Notes: generated by a model not told the origin, from the letters alone. Positions 35,401 to 44,321 are shown, counted from the first letter of the stretch. The stretch is 64,000 nucleotides of DNA from Acidobacteriaceae bacterium (GCA_025355505.1 JANXZM010000017.1:122138-186137); one strand, 5' to 3'. Numbers and translations: made by a program.

Positions 35401-36518
35401 GCGGCCTTAGCGACCTGAACGGCGTCTTGCTGTTTGATCGCAACCGCATCCAGATCGAGAGTCTCAGCGGCGCCACCGGCGGCGGCGCCGTCGCCTTGAC
35501 CGGCTCCGCCACCTACCAGACCGGCGGCGCGCTTCTCCTCGATTTCGGTGCAACCGCCAAGGGTGTTCGCCTCCGTTATCCCCCAGGCGTAAGTTCCACC
35601 GCGAACGCGGATCTCCGGCTCACCGGCACCACCAATTCCGCTCTACTAAGCGGCGATGTGCTGGTCACCAAGCTAGCCGTTACTCCAGGTTTTGACTTCG
35701 CCGCCTATATCGAGAAGAGCAAGCAGGCGGTCGTCCTCACCCAGAGCGATAGTCTGCCGAGCCGCCTGAAGCTTGATGTTCACGTCGTGACCACTCCTGA
35801 GCTGCAAATGCAGACGGCCATCGCCAGGCTCTCCGGTAACGCCGACCTCAGGGTCCGCGGCACCGCCGACCGTCCGGCTATTCTTGGAAGAGTTGAGGTT
35901 CTGGAAGGTGAAATCTCTTTCAACGGGAATAAGTACAAGCTCGAGCGCGGCGAGGTTACCTTCCCGAATCCGGCCAAGACCCAGCCCATCATCGACATGA
36001 CCGCCACCACGCGAGTGCGCGACTACGACATCACGGTGCAGTTCCGCGGTGACGCCAGCGTTCCCAACGGCTTGAAAGTTACCTGGCAGTCCGAGCCTCA
36101 GCTTCCCGAAGCCGACGTCATCGCCCTGTTGGCTCTGGGCCGCACCCGGGAAGAGTCGGCTGCCGCCGGATCAAGTGGTTCTTTCGGCTTTGGCGGAGAA
36201 GCCTCCAACCTCCTCATCAACGAAGCGCTCAACAGCACCGTCAACAGCCGCTTGCAGCGTTTGTTCGGAGCCAGCCGCGTCAAGATCGATCCCCAGGGAC
36301 TCGCCAATGAAACCAACGTGGTTCGAGGGCCGCAGGTCACCATCGAGCAGCAAGTAGCCAGCAATCTCACCCTGACCTACAGCACCAACGTCTCCGTTTC
36401 TACCCAGCAGGTCATCCAGGTGGAGTACAACGTAACCCGCAATATTTCGATCGTGGCGCTCCGCGATCAGAACGGTGTAGTCAGTTTCGACTTCAGAATA
36501 CGCCGCCACAAAAAGTGA
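32430..36518 (+). CDS. tamB: TamB-family translocation and assembly module inner-membrane protein
   Basis: 1,362 residues from a TTG that overlaps the preceding stop (TTGA). An N-terminal membrane segment (ILWRLFLLFCVFSLIAFGLLAWYV, about 16-39) anchors it in the inner membrane. A very long run of beta-strand repeats follows (AsmA/YhdP-like, TamB beta-taco), giving a periplasm-spanning groove. The C-terminal 350 residues match the TamB domain, with LERGEVTFPNPAKTQPIIDMTATT and QSEPQLPEADVIALLALGRT, and end in a basic RRHKK. TamB bridges to a TamA-type barrel to move lipid or outer-membrane proteins. The three genes form one operon. Confidence 0.9.
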   Translation: MTRQPTAPAPPERRRILWRLFLLFCVFSLIAFGLLAWYVTTDSFQRMVRRRVVASVEKLTGGRVELGELHTIPFRLRVDARNLTIHGSEAPDQIPFLHVDRLQAEMKIISLLSTTVGLHSLELDHPVLHIIDYPDGTTNAPVPQASRSSGQGPLEQLISLSVSHIDVQRGEFLWEDKNVPFDFSAKDLALGLNYSLLRRQYEAHVVAGSVATRFQRYPSFAWRADAALVLARGRADISSLTVTSGKSEIHFAGRLLDFHNPHLTGDYHGLADLGPLASLSRQPQVRKGTAQFEGKGSWSLQTFSTQGTVQAKDIDWSNGKVFMRNGRITAGFSITPDRLRVSSIKANLLGGDLLGDADVTNWQNSLEPSPVPRQRHGIGRVPPETLQRGSVRLQLVGFPLLPALEMLSSKKLPLDRLDLSGSASGNIETLWVGSIPDAETRLNLAIAPPPKPAPNQIPVRGQIEAIYRGSRDELEVSQLHLTTTASEITATGSLAETSSLRFSFTSHNLKEWTPLLEAAYGSRDLPFAVHGWASLTGNASGRLSALAVTGNLEVYDFDTTLPATETVSSRVVHWDALSTALQYSSNHFAAHNGSLIHGHTTAHFDTSAALTEGALQADDFFTLHFDLRNADVTELVQLAGVHQPFSGTLDLSATVSGTRFNPHGDGHMEIRNGVAYAVAAPLLNSDLHFTGGELQFNNIDASAYDAPLSGSAAVSTSNHDWSKSEFRLNLSGRNLDLARFPLFQTGRLTADGIADFTVRLSGTPEHPSLEAHIHLKDLAVDKERAGDFYVDAVTHGRLLDLKAHSDFPKADLTILGTVGLEHDFPADLNLAFHHLDADSLLRIYLPGKITAHSPLDGTLHVRGPLRTPRDLKAVAELQSFSVEVEHVQVQSVDPIRFEVADQVVLLENLHLAGSGTEFTAHGRAHFTGAQEIDFRLDGSVNMTLLQSLNPRILARGTLGVNLNASGSLKHPVFQGRLEVKNTFVSHNDFPSGLSDLNGVLLFDRNRIQIESLSGATGGGAVALTGSATYQTGGALLLDFGATAKGVRLRYPPGVSSTANADLRLTGTTNSALLSGDVLVTKLAVTPGFDFAAYIEKSKQAVVLTQSDSLPSRLKLDVHVVTTPELQMQTAIARLSGNADLRVRGTADRPAILGRVEVLEGEISFNGNKYKLERGEVTFPNPAKTQPIIDMTATTRVRDYDITVQFRGDASVPNGLKVTWQSEPQLPEADVIALLALGRTREESAAAGSSGSFGFGGEASNLLINEALNSTVNSRLQRLFGASRVKIDPQGLANETNVVRGPQVTIEQQVASNLTLTYSTNVSVSTQQVIQVEYNVTRNISIVALRDQNGVVSFDFRIRRHKK

Positions 36519-36875
36519 TCGCAGGCGCGCATCCCCGCCGAGCTCTTCCTTCGTCTCCTGATGCCCTTTTCATAAATACCGCAGTTTGGCGTCTCCCCAA
36601 GGAAGTTACTGGCGATGCCCACACCAGCGCTTCGCATCAAAAAACTTTCCCCGGTGTTTCCCTGTGTACCTCTGTGGTTCAGGTTTTCCCGCATGCCGAT
36701 TCACTCTAAGGCACAACTCCGCACGAGACTTTGCCTGAAGTTGCGCTAGTTTGAGGCGTCGCTGAGCGGTTAATTTTTGGATTTGCCGCAATATCCGGCT
36801 TGACATAAGTCTCCAAACCAGCAACTCTATTAGGTTTTCACCACATGTTCCCAGAAGAGGGGTAAGGAAGCCAAT
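36519..36875. other. Noncoding gap with half repeat element
   Basis: 357 bases between tamB and the phosphoesterase. It holds one arm of the CCACAGAGG-type element (36657-36683, TTCCCTGTGTACCTCTGTGG) without an obvious partner arm. Near 36850-36870 is a purine-rich GAAGAGGGGTAAGGAAG serving as the ribosome-binding region of the next gene. No other gene was seen. Confidence 0.5.
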
Positions 36876-37847
36876 TTGCGAGTGCGGGTGTTCTATCACG
36901 ACAAGTGTTTTGACGGGGCATGCTCGGCCGCCCTGTTCTCCCGTTTCTACCGGGAACGAATCCACGGCGATGCGGACTTCGTTTTCTCCGGTCTGCTCCA
37001 TCGCGCGGGCGCTCTTTTCGACGAAAAGCAGTTCGACGGCGACGAGAATGCCATCGTGGATTTCAAGTATTCCAGTTCGCCCAACATCACCTGGTGGTTC
37101 GATCACCACGAAAGCGCTTTTCTTTCACCCGCCGATGCCGCCCACTTCGAGCAGGATAAGAGCGGCCGCAAGTTCTACGATCCGGCTTTCAAGTCCTGCA
37201 CCAGTTTCATCGCCATGATCGCGGAAAAGCACTTCGGCTTCGATCGCGCTCCGGTGGCGGAACTTGTCCAATGGGCCGACATCGTTGACGGGGCCATGTA
37301 CCAAAACGCGAAGTCAGCGGTAGAGATGAAAGCTCCCGCCATGAAGCTCACCATGGCCATCGAGGCCTCCACGGATCGTAACTTCGTCAAAACCATGATC
37401 CCGCTCCTCGCCTACCACCCGCTAGCCAAAATTCTTGAGGAGCCATTCGTCGCCGCCGTTTTGCCTCCGCTGCTCGAACGCCATGAGCGCTCGGTCGATA
37501 TTTTGCGAAAACGCACCCAAGAAAAAGACGGCACCATCTTTTTCGACATCTCCGACCTCGACCAGGAAGGCTACAACAAATTCATCCCCTATTACCTGCA
37601 TCCCGATTCCATCTACAGCATCGGGGTGAGCAAGAGTTCATTCCGCGTGAAGGTCTCTGTCGGCTCGAACCCCTGGTCGAAACGCGAGCCCACCGTCAAT
37701 TTAGCCCGGGTCTGCGAACGCTACGGCGGCGGCGGTCATGCCCGCGTCGGTGCCATCTCGTTCGACGTCACCCAAAGCGACGCCGCCCACAAAGCCGCTC
37801 TCGAAATTGTCGAGGAGCTGCGCGCCGGCATTCGCCGGCAGACTTGA
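36876..37847 (+). CDS. DHH/DHHA1-type phosphoesterase
   Basis: A 323-residue protein from TTG 36876, with GGGGTAAGGAAG upstream. FYHDKCFDGACSAALFSRF carries the first metal-binding Asp motif; WWFDHHES (Asp76, His77, His78) is the DHH motif; QWADIVDGA is a further metal site. The C-terminal DHHA1 domain ends with YGGGGHARVGAISF. These enzymes cleave nanoRNAs, cyclic dinucleotides or pAp in the cytosol; which one is not clear, and a c-di-AMP role is unproven. It is followed 27 bases later by a DUF2127 gene. Confidence 0.85.
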   Translation: MRVRVFYHDKCFDGACSAALFSRFYRERIHGDADFVFSGLLHRAGALFDEKQFDGDENAIVDFKYSSSPNITWWFDHHESAFLSPADAAHFEQDKSGRKFYDPAFKSCTSFIAMIAEKHFGFDRAPVAELVQWADIVDGAMYQNAKSAVEMKAPAMKLTMAIEASTDRNFVKTMIPLLAYHPLAKILEEPFVAAVLPPLLERHERSVDILRKRTQEKDGTIFFDISDLDQEGYNKFIPYYLHPDSIYSIGVSKSSFRVKVSVGSNPWSKREPTVNLARVCERYGGGGHARVGAISFDVTQSDAAHKAALEIVEELRAGIRRQT

Positions 37848-37874
37848 AACCATCGCTCTCTCCCAGGCTCAGCC

Positions 37875-38381
37875 ATGCATCGCATATTCCCGCATCCTAA
37901 AATTCCCGATCCCGCCCACATCAAAGGCGTGCGCACCGTCGCCACCGTCGAATTTGCAAAAGGTATGCTAGTCCTTCTTGCCGGCGTGGGGGCGTTCTCC
38001 ATGCGCCACAAAGATATCTGGGGAGTGGCCGAGAGCTTCCTGGAGTTTTTCCACGTCAATCCCCATCACCGTTTCGCCGGGTTCTTCATCGACCTCGTGT
38101 ACCGCGTTAGCGACATCCGCTTGTGGAAGATTGCCGTGGTGGCCGCCGTTTACGTGGTCCTTCGCTTCATCGAGGCCTACGGATTGTGGTACATCCGCCC
38201 CTGGGCGGAATGGCTAGCGATTGCCTCCGGCTCCCTCTACATCCCCTTCGAGATAGCCGATCTGCTGCGACGCCCCGACTGGATTCGCTTGCTGGTTGTG
38301 GCCGTCAACGTAGGGATCGTGCTTTACATGCTGATGCTGCGCCTGGAGGCAGCGAAGAAGCGTCACGCCGCCAATATCTAG
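37875..38381 (+). CDS. DUF2127 membrane protein
   Basis: A 168-residue protein with a soluble N-terminus and about four hydrophobic segments (GMLVLLAGVGAFSM, IAVVAAVYVVLRFIEAYGLWYI, WLAIASGSLYIPFEIADLL, LLVVAVNVGIVLYMLML). VLRFIEAYGLW and the ending match the DUF2127 family of unknown role. It is likely in the inner membrane. The 27-base gap suggests it is co-transcribed with the DHH phosphoesterase. ATG 37875 is the only reasonable start. Confidence 0.75.
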   Translation: MHRIFPHPKIPDPAHIKGVRTVATVEFAKGMLVLLAGVGAFSMRHKDIWGVAESFLEFFHVNPHHRFAGFFIDLVYRVSDIRLWKIAVVAAVYVVLRFIEAYGLWYIRPWAEWLAIASGSLYIPFEIADLLRRPDWIRLLVVAVNVGIVLYMLMLRLEAAKKRHAANI

Positions 38382-38849
38382 TCGGAATCGGGGTAGGGAA
38401 GAGTTTTGCTTGGGGCGCGCTAGTTACTGATGAGATATTAATCCTGTTTACTGCCCCCCTCCCCCCCTGCTTATTGAAATCATTGGTTTAGAGAGAAAAT
38501 TCCGCTGGGTCTTTGATTCTAAATGACTTACATGGAAAGTATTCCGGAATAAGGAGTTAGCTCTGTTTTTGACCATATTATATGAAACTCCATATAATTG
38601 GGCGGGGGCTGACACCTCTCATCGGACGAAGTTTGATTATCAAAGAGTCACTATCCCCGTATGGGGCTGGAGCAGGTTCGAGGGCCGTCCTAGTGGATGG
38701 CACACGGCGGTACTGCTGCAGGTCAGATGACATTATCGCGCCGGTTGGGTTGGATGTCTGTGATGGTGATCACGGGTTGGGTGTGATGAAAAACGGGGAT
38801 CAGGGGGCTTCCGATTTTAGCGGAAACGTTCTGTCTGCTCACCCGGCCA
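38382..38849. other. Noncoding, AT-richer gap before the RAYT
   Basis: 468 bases with no supported gene. The composition drops in GC at 38440-38600. It contains a run of 6 C, T, then 7 C (38454-38467), a perfect palindrome ATTCCGGAAT (38541-38550) and a hairpin ATTATATG/CATATAAT (38577-38598). It reads as a boundary or inserted segment next to the transposase unit. Confidence 0.5.
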
Positions 38850-39566
38850 TTGAGCGGGGAACCGGGCCTGGTGGAGATTGAGTCGCAGTGGACAGCGCGA
38901 AACAGGGAGCGAGCCGAGATCTTTCCGACAGTGCGCGTCCGCCCGCCAGCAAAAAACCCCAGCCCAAGCGGAGCTTGGACGGGCCACCCCTGGGGACTGA
39001 AGCATTTCCAACAAACCCGTCAGCTTCACTTCCTAACGTTCAGTTGTTATCACCGGCAGCCGAAGCTTAGAACCCCCGCGTCCCGCCGAACTTTTGAATT
39101 AGCGCTCGAACAGGTTCGTCAAAAGTACGATCTTTGCGTCTACGGATACGTAGTGATACCGGAACATGTCCACATGCTTGTCAACGAACCGGAGCGTGGA
39201 ACGCTGGCGCAAGGGTTGCAATCGCTGAAGCAATCGGGCGCCCGCAGGCTGGCGTTGCGGGCGCCCGATCCCTTCTGGCAAGCAAGGTACTACGATTTCA
39301 ATCTTTGGAGTGAGAACAAGTTTGTGGAGAAGCTTCGCTACATTCACCGCAATCCGGTGGCCCGTGGATTCGTTGCAAGCCCGGAGGATTGGGCTTGGAG
39401 CAGTTTCCGCCATTATCTGAGCGGGGAACCGGGCCTGGTGGAGATTGAGTCGCAGTGGACAACGCGAAACAGGGAGCGAGCCGAGATCTTTCCGACAGTG
39501 CGCGTCCGCCCGCCAGCAAAAAACCCCCGCCCAAGCGGAGCTTGGACGGGGCACCCTCGAGAGTAG
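38850..39566 (+). CDS. REP-associated tyrosine transposase (RAYT, Y1 family)
   Basis: A frame of 238 residues opening at a TTG (38850), with no ATG or GTG at a sensible place. The real catalytic part starts near residue 49 (GLKHFQQTRQLHFLTFSCY). VIPEHVHMLV holds the HxH metal motif; NKFVEKLRYIHRNPVARGF holds the Tyr helix; FRHYLSGEPG closes the domain. Single-strand transposases of this kind move REP palindromes. The first 45 residues and the last 45 are near-identical because they come from the two 138-base direct repeats. The normal start codon may have been lost, so activity is doubtful. Confidence 0.85.
   Translation: MSGEPGLVEIESQWTARNRERAEIFPTVRVRPPAKNPSPSGAWTGHPWGLKHFQQTRQLHFLTFSCYHRQPKLRTPASRRTFELALEQVRQKYDLCVYGYVVIPEHVHMLVNEPERGTLAQGLQSLKQSGARRLALRAPDPFWQARYYDFNLWSENKFVEKLRYIHRNPVARGFVASPEDWAWSSFRHYLSGEPGLVEIESQWTTRNRERAEIFPTVRVRPPAKNPRPSGAWTGHPRE
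38851..38988 (+). repeat. Upstream 138-base direct repeat flanking the RAYT
   Basis: Nearly identical to 39418-39555 (two or three differences). It includes the codons for the transposase C-terminus and a REP hairpin CCAAGCggaGCTTGG at 38965-38979. It appears to be the 3' end of a second, lost transposase copy. Confidence 0.85.
39418..39555 (+). repeat. Downstream 138-base direct repeat flanking the RAYT
   Basis: The partner of 38851-38988. It covers the true C-terminal codons of the transposase and a REP hairpin CCAAGCggaGCTTGG at 39532-39546. It ends with GACGGGGCACCC, as REP-like tails do. Confidence 0.85.
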
Positions 39567-39616
39567 TTTCGACGCGCTAGGCCAGGGACTTCACAGACAT
39601 TCCAACCCGAGCCTCT

Positions 39617-41584
39617 CTACAACGAGCAGCTGCAATCCGCCGGCGGAACATGCGCCTTCAGGAAGTCCGCCACGCGTTTGTAGGCGTCGATCTGGTTTTC
39701 GACTTTGGCGAAGCCGTGGCCTTCGTTTTCGTAGACTTTGTATTCGACCACGCCGCCGCGTTTCTTGACCGCATCGACTACCTGCTGCGCTTCGGTCTTC
39801 GGGCAATGCGGATCGTTGCCGCCCGCCAACAGATACAGTGGCGCTTTGATCTTATCCACGAAGTTGATGGGCGAGCGATCTTCGTAGAGCGCTTTATTTT
39901 TATCGAGATCGCCCATGGTGGCAAGGTCACTCTGTTGCAGCACGGGGTCTTCATTCTGAATCTCGGTGAACCAGTTCACAAACGGCACGATGGGAACGCC
40001 CGCGGCCCACAGCTCCGGAGCCTTGGTGACGCCCATCATGGTCATGTAGCCGCCGTAGCTGCCGCCCATCAAAATGAGCTTTTTGGGATCGACGTAGCCG
40101 GTCTGTTTGATCCAGTCGGCGGCTGCGAGGACATCCTGCAAATCGCCGCCGCCCATATCGAAAAGATTCGCCTGCTGGAATTGTTTTCCGTACCCAGTCG
40201 ATCCGCGATAGTTGGGAGCGATCACAATGTAGCCCTGATTCGCCATGTACTGCACGAAGCGATTGAACGTATTCATCGTCTGCGCCGTGGGACCGCCGTG
40301 AACATAGACAATGGCGGGATGTTCGCGGTTGCGCGGCAGGTTATAGGGCAGATAGACGAACGCGGAGATCGTCCACTTGCCATCTTTGCTGGGATAGTGA
40401 ACGAGGTGAGGTTCGACCATGTCCTCGGAGAGCACGCCTCCGACGAGCGAGTGTGTGAGCTGATGCGACTTGCCATCGGCGACGTGATAGATCCACAAGT
40501 CGCCAGGAGCGGTTGGTCCGGTGTGGTAGTAGAGCAGGCGCGAATTGTCGCGCGTGAAGGGCGAAGTTCTGCCGGCAACGAAGTTCACCCCTTTGGGCAA
40601 GGGAAGTGCTTGCGCCTTGGCCGCGGCGATGTCGTACAGGTAGACGTCGGTGTTGCCATCCACGTTCGCGTTGTAGGTCAGAGATTTACCGTCGGGAGAA
40701 AAGCTCTCACCGGAAATTTCCCACTTGTCCTGCGTGAGCCAGCGGATCTTCTTGCTCGCGAGGTCGAGCAATCCGACGTTGTCGTAGCCGTCGCCGGCAT
40801 TGGAGGTGATCAGAACGTTCTTGCCGTCGGGCGAAACATCGTTGGCCGAGTATGTGTGTTCGCCGTCGTGCGGCGTCAGCAGTGTACTTTGCGCGCTCGC
40901 CACTTCAACGAGAAACACATTCGAGTCCGTGCCCTTCGACTGCTCCTGCGTGTAGACGATGAACTTGCCATCCGCCGACCAGATGGGCGCAACGTTCATG
41001 CGGTCTTTGGCGGTCCCGGTCGTGAGGTGCTTCACGTCGCGCAGGACCGTGTCGTAAACGTCAATCTCGAATGCCGACGAAGTCTTGGGCTTGACCATGT
41101 AAGCCAGATAGCGGCCGTCAGGCGACCACGTGGGACTCTCCTCGGCGATCTCGCGCGTGTTGGTCAGGTTCACCACCTGTCCAGTTTTCGGCGACGCGAG
41201 AAAGATGTCCCACTGCTCGTCGCCGTCGTAATCGGACATGTAGGCGATCCACTTGCCGTCCGGCGACCACGTCGGACTGGTCTGGCGCTGATCGCTCACC
41301 GTGAGTTGCATCGGCCATCCCCCTTCGGACGGCACCAGCCAAAGATTATTGCGCCCGCTCAGGTTGCTGACGAAAGCAACCGTCTTCGCGTCCGGCGACC
41401 AAGTCGAACCGCCTACCTGGCGCGTCATGTAAAGCTTCTCGATGGAGAGACTCTTCTCCACCCGCGCATTGGGCAAGGACGCAATCTGTTTTGGGTCAGT
41501 GATGGCCTGTGGTGCAGGCAGAGTCTGGGATGTCGTCAGGGTGCTCATGAGTACGACGATAACAAACGGGATAAGAATGCGCAT
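39617..41584 (-). CDS. S9-family serine peptidase (prolyl oligopeptidase-like) with TolB-type propeller
   Basis: A 655-residue exported protein. A signal peptide (MRILIPFVIVVLMSTLTTSQ) is followed by a seven-bladed propeller built from WSPDGK-type repeats (residues about 45-380). The C-terminal alpha/beta hydrolase has GGSYGGYMTMMG with the nucleophile Ser, a GGNDPHCP acid site, and NEGHGF with the catalytic His. Such enzymes release di- or oligopeptides. Length fits DPP/acylaminoacyl-peptidase relatives. A periplasmic place is likely. Confidence 0.9.
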   Translation of the reverse strand: MRILIPFVIVVLMSTLTTSQTLPAPQAITDPKQIASLPNARVEKSLSIEKLYMTRQVGGSTWSPDAKTVAFVSNLSGRNNLWLVPSEGGWPMQLTVSDQRQTSPTWSPDGKWIAYMSDYDGDEQWDIFLASPKTGQVVNLTNTREIAEESPTWSPDGRYLAYMVKPKTSSAFEIDVYDTVLRDVKHLTTGTAKDRMNVAPIWSADGKFIVYTQEQSKGTDSNVFLVEVASAQSTLLTPHDGEHTYSANDVSPDGKNVLITSNAGDGYDNVGLLDLASKKIRWLTQDKWEISGESFSPDGKSLTYNANVDGNTDVYLYDIAAAKAQALPLPKGVNFVAGRTSPFTRDNSRLLYYHTGPTAPGDLWIYHVADGKSHQLTHSLVGGVLSEDMVEPHLVHYPSKDGKWTISAFVYLPYNLPRNREHPAIVYVHGGPTAQTMNTFNRFVQYMANQGYIVIAPNYRGSTGYGKQFQQANLFDMGGGDLQDVLAAADWIKQTGYVDPKKLILMGGSYGGYMTMMGVTKAPELWAAGVPIVPFVNWFTEIQNEDPVLQQSDLATMGDLDKNKALYEDRSPINFVDKIKAPLYLLAGGNDPHCPKTEAQQVVDAVKKRGGVVEYKVYENEGHGFAKVENQIDAYKRVADFLKAHVPPADCSCSL

Positions 41585-41779
41585 AGTGCCTCAAATTCTT
41601 GGGTTGTTCTCTGGAGATTCTGGAGCTTTTTCGCCTATGCCTTTTGGCGTCGCACGTGGAGCACTGGAGAAATCCATGTTATCGCGACCGCGCCTTTACC
41701 CAATATTCTCCAGCGCACGCAGCTACGCTGTCCACTGGAGCAGATGCGGCAAGCCGGGTCTGCAGGCGATAGCTTCAAG

Positions 41780-44179
41780 TTACTCGACGGTTACCTGGTA
41801 GTCGCGTCCCTCCCAGCGCTCGCTATTTTTCCAGAAGAACGTGAAGGTGATCTGGCGCCCTACGGCAAGAGTTTCTGTCGGCAGATCGACGTGCTGAAGA
41901 TTCCATCCGCTGTCGCCGGAGTTGCTGTCCTGACTGTTTTGCCAGTTGTCGAAGCTCCAGTGCACCATGGCTGGTTCCATCATCAGAAGGCGCATCTTCT
42001 TTCCGCACGGTAGTGTGCGCGGTTTGTTATTGAAGCGCCAGTTGAAGTACTGCGCCGCTATCTTTTTCGTTAAATAACGGTCCACTGTTTGCGGAGGCTG
42101 ATCAAAAATCTTGCCGTCGACGAGCGACCGGCGCAGCTTGATGTATTCGGAATGAGCCCACACCAGGGGGCACGCCGATCCCGAGGCTTTTCCCGCGAAC
42201 AACTCGCGCACCGGGATGTCGGTGGTATCCCATACTTGTTCGGGGATCAGGCGGCTCGCTCCGGTGGAATTTTCCATGACGCCCAACAGGGCCTCGGCGG
42301 AAGCGGCGCGCCCAGCGGCCAGTTCGTAATGGGCGCGTTCACCCGCCAGCAGCGGCCATGGGCGGCCAATCCCGGTGCCGTCGAACGGAGATCCGTCTTC
42401 GTGCTCGCCGTATCCGTCGCAGTTGTAGCGGTACCACACCGGGCCTTGGGGAAGTTTCACGCGCAGCAGTTCGTCGATGACTTTGATGGTGTTCAGCATT
42501 CGGGGATCGTCGGGTGCGCGCAGGCCGAAGCGCACCAGCGCCAGCGCATCTGGGCTTACGATCTCCACGGCCGGCGCATTCGCAACGCTGATGGCTCGAT
42601 TTTTGATGGGAACGAATCCCTGCAAGGGCGAAGCGGCTCCGTCTCCATCCGCAGGCGTGATGCGCACGTAGTAGCCTTCGACGCCGACCTGTCTGGCGAG
42701 ATCGCTATTCACCGCGTAGGTCCAGCGTTCGATGTTGTCGTTCCAGGTGTCAGCCATCTGGCGCAGAAAGTCAGCGGGCTGAATCTGGCCCATGGACTGC
42801 GCGAGGTCGGCGGCAATCAGGAGGGCGGAGACTTCAGCGGCGAGCGTGAACGGCGAATAGCCGCCGTCCTCTTCCCAGCGGTCCTGCTGGGTGACGGGAC
42901 CGTTGGCCACAATGAATGTCGCGGCTTTGCGCACCATCGGCCACCAGCGACGGCAGTCCCCGAAGCAGCGGGGTGATTCGCGACGCAGCAGATCGACGAG
43001 CAGAATCGGAAAGGAAGTCTCATCCATCTGCAAGCCGTTCCAGTAGGGACGCCCATCCAACCACATGTTCTGCGCCCAGTGTCCATCGGCTTCCTGAGTG
43101 GCCTCGAGATAGTGCAACACGCGGAGAGCGTCATCGTGAGCGCCGGCTGCCAGCAATCCGCCGGCACTTTCGACCAGATCGCGGGGCCAGACAAGGTGAT
43201 AGCCACCGAGATCTTCGTCGCCCTTGTTGAAGCCCCATGGAATAGAGAGGCTGGCGATGATTCCGCCGAGGAAGTCCTTGGATTCGTGCGTTCGCAGAAC
43301 CGCCGCGCTGGCCCGGTACAAATCTTTTTGGCGCGGCTTCTCGTCGAGCTTCTTCAAGGTCCGCTGCCAGTTCTGCCAGTGAAAAACGTAATCTTTGCGA
43401 GTCGTTTCATAGGAAGTGAGCAGGGAAGAGATCGCCTGCTGACCGGCTTCCGCCCAGATTCCGCCAAAGCCGAGGGCGAGGATAAACTCGCCGTTGCAGG
43501 CGGCGAGGTCAATTTCAGCGGTCAGCGCAACGTTTCCGTTTTCCGCGCGGTCGTATTCCCACGTCATCTGGAAATGTTGCGACAGGTCCTGCCAGCCATC
43601 CGATACGCCGGCAAATCCAACCGAACGTTTTAGCAACGGCGCGGAGCAGGCCAAGGCGAGGGCGCAGGAATCGCGCTGGGCAAAAAGCATCGGCTTTCCC
43701 TTGTACTCGCCCGCCCAGCCGGAATTGCCATATCCGAAATTAGCCAGGTGCGACGCCAGGAGTGCATACAGGCGGTAGTCGCCGAGATTACCCTGAAGCG
43801 GCACAAACTGAATTTTCTGCAACACCACGTTTCGCCAGGGATCGGTCAGCACTTCCTTTTCGATCCGATACCGGCCCTGCATGCAGGTATTGGTGAGTTC
43901 ATAGGCCGGCACGCCCGGCTCAATGGGAAGGCTGCGGAAGGTACAATGTCGTTTCTCTTCGGAGAAAAAATCCTGGCCGTTGGTGACAATCAGGCCGAAG
44001 TCGCGGGTGCAGGCTTGGTCCACCCTGGGAAAATAGATTTCATTGAGAATGCCATGACTCAGCGTGAACCAAACCCTGCTGTGGAGATTCAGGGCAGTGC
44101 CAACGCCGGTCTTGGCGCTCGAAGTCCAGCGGGGTCCAATTCCGGGCCAGCCCGGCGCATAACGAAAATCATCGTTCAC
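41780..44179 (-). CDS. GH15 glucoamylase (glucan 1,4-alpha-glucosidase)
   Basis: A 799-residue protein. An N-terminal beta-sandwich domain (residues about 1-280) precedes an alpha/alpha-barrel catalytic domain with GGYHLVWPRDLVESAGGLLAAGAHDDALRVLHYLEATQEADGHWAQNMWLDGRPYWNGLQMDETSFPI, the classic bacterial GH15 set. WEEDGGYSP carries a catalytic Glu and GTGIGRPWPLLAGERAHYEL the second site. A C-terminal 100-residue domain is also beta-rich. No signal peptide is seen, so a cytosolic role in glycogen or maltodextrin breakdown is possible. It lies beside an S9 peptidase gene, with no clear functional link. Confidence 0.9.
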   Translation of the reverse strand: MNDDFRYAPGWPGIGPRWTSSAKTGVGTALNLHSRVWFTLSHGILNEIYFPRVDQACTRDFGLIVTNGQDFFSEEKRHCTFRSLPIEPGVPAYELTNTCMQGRYRIEKEVLTDPWRNVVLQKIQFVPLQGNLGDYRLYALLASHLANFGYGNSGWAGEYKGKPMLFAQRDSCALALACSAPLLKRSVGFAGVSDGWQDLSQHFQMTWEYDRAENGNVALTAEIDLAACNGEFILALGFGGIWAEAGQQAISSLLTSYETTRKDYVFHWQNWQRTLKKLDEKPRQKDLYRASAAVLRTHESKDFLGGIIASLSIPWGFNKGDEDLGGYHLVWPRDLVESAGGLLAAGAHDDALRVLHYLEATQEADGHWAQNMWLDGRPYWNGLQMDETSFPILLVDLLRRESPRCFGDCRRWWPMVRKAATFIVANGPVTQQDRWEEDGGYSPFTLAAEVSALLIAADLAQSMGQIQPADFLRQMADTWNDNIERWTYAVNSDLARQVGVEGYYVRITPADGDGAASPLQGFVPIKNRAISVANAPAVEIVSPDALALVRFGLRAPDDPRMLNTIKVIDELLRVKLPQGPVWYRYNCDGYGEHEDGSPFDGTGIGRPWPLLAGERAHYELAAGRAASAEALLGVMENSTGASRLIPEQVWDTTDIPVRELFAGKASGSACPLVWAHSEYIKLRRSLVDGKIFDQPPQTVDRYLTKKIAAQYFNWRFNNKPRTLPCGKKMRLLMMEPAMVHWSFDNWQNSQDSNSGDSGWNLQHVDLPTETLAVGRQITFTFFWKNSERWEGRDYQVTVE

Positions 44180-44225
44180 AGAAGCTCGTCCTCACCGTCG
44201 GTTGTGGGTCAATTTGCAAAACCTT

Positions 44226-44321
44226 AAACACCAAGGGCACGAAGTCACGCGAAGAAATCTCTCCCTAAGGAAATCCCCAAGACTAAAAACCTTCGTGATA
44301 CTTCGTGGTTCGTTGGTGTTT
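44226..44321. repeat. Intergenic palindromic repeat, ACCAAGG type
   Basis: AAACACCAA at 44226-44234 pairs with TTGGTGTTT at 44313-44321, and the inner GGCACGAAGTcACG pairs loosely with CTTCGTGATACTTCGTGG. It fills the gap between divergent genes. Related copies are at 53530 and 57151. Confidence 0.65.

Noticed and set aside
39650..42013. 787-residue open frame on the plus strand
   Set aside because: It lies antisense to the S9 peptidase gene, whose frame carries all catalytic motifs; the GC-rich coding strand leaves the reverse frame open by chance.
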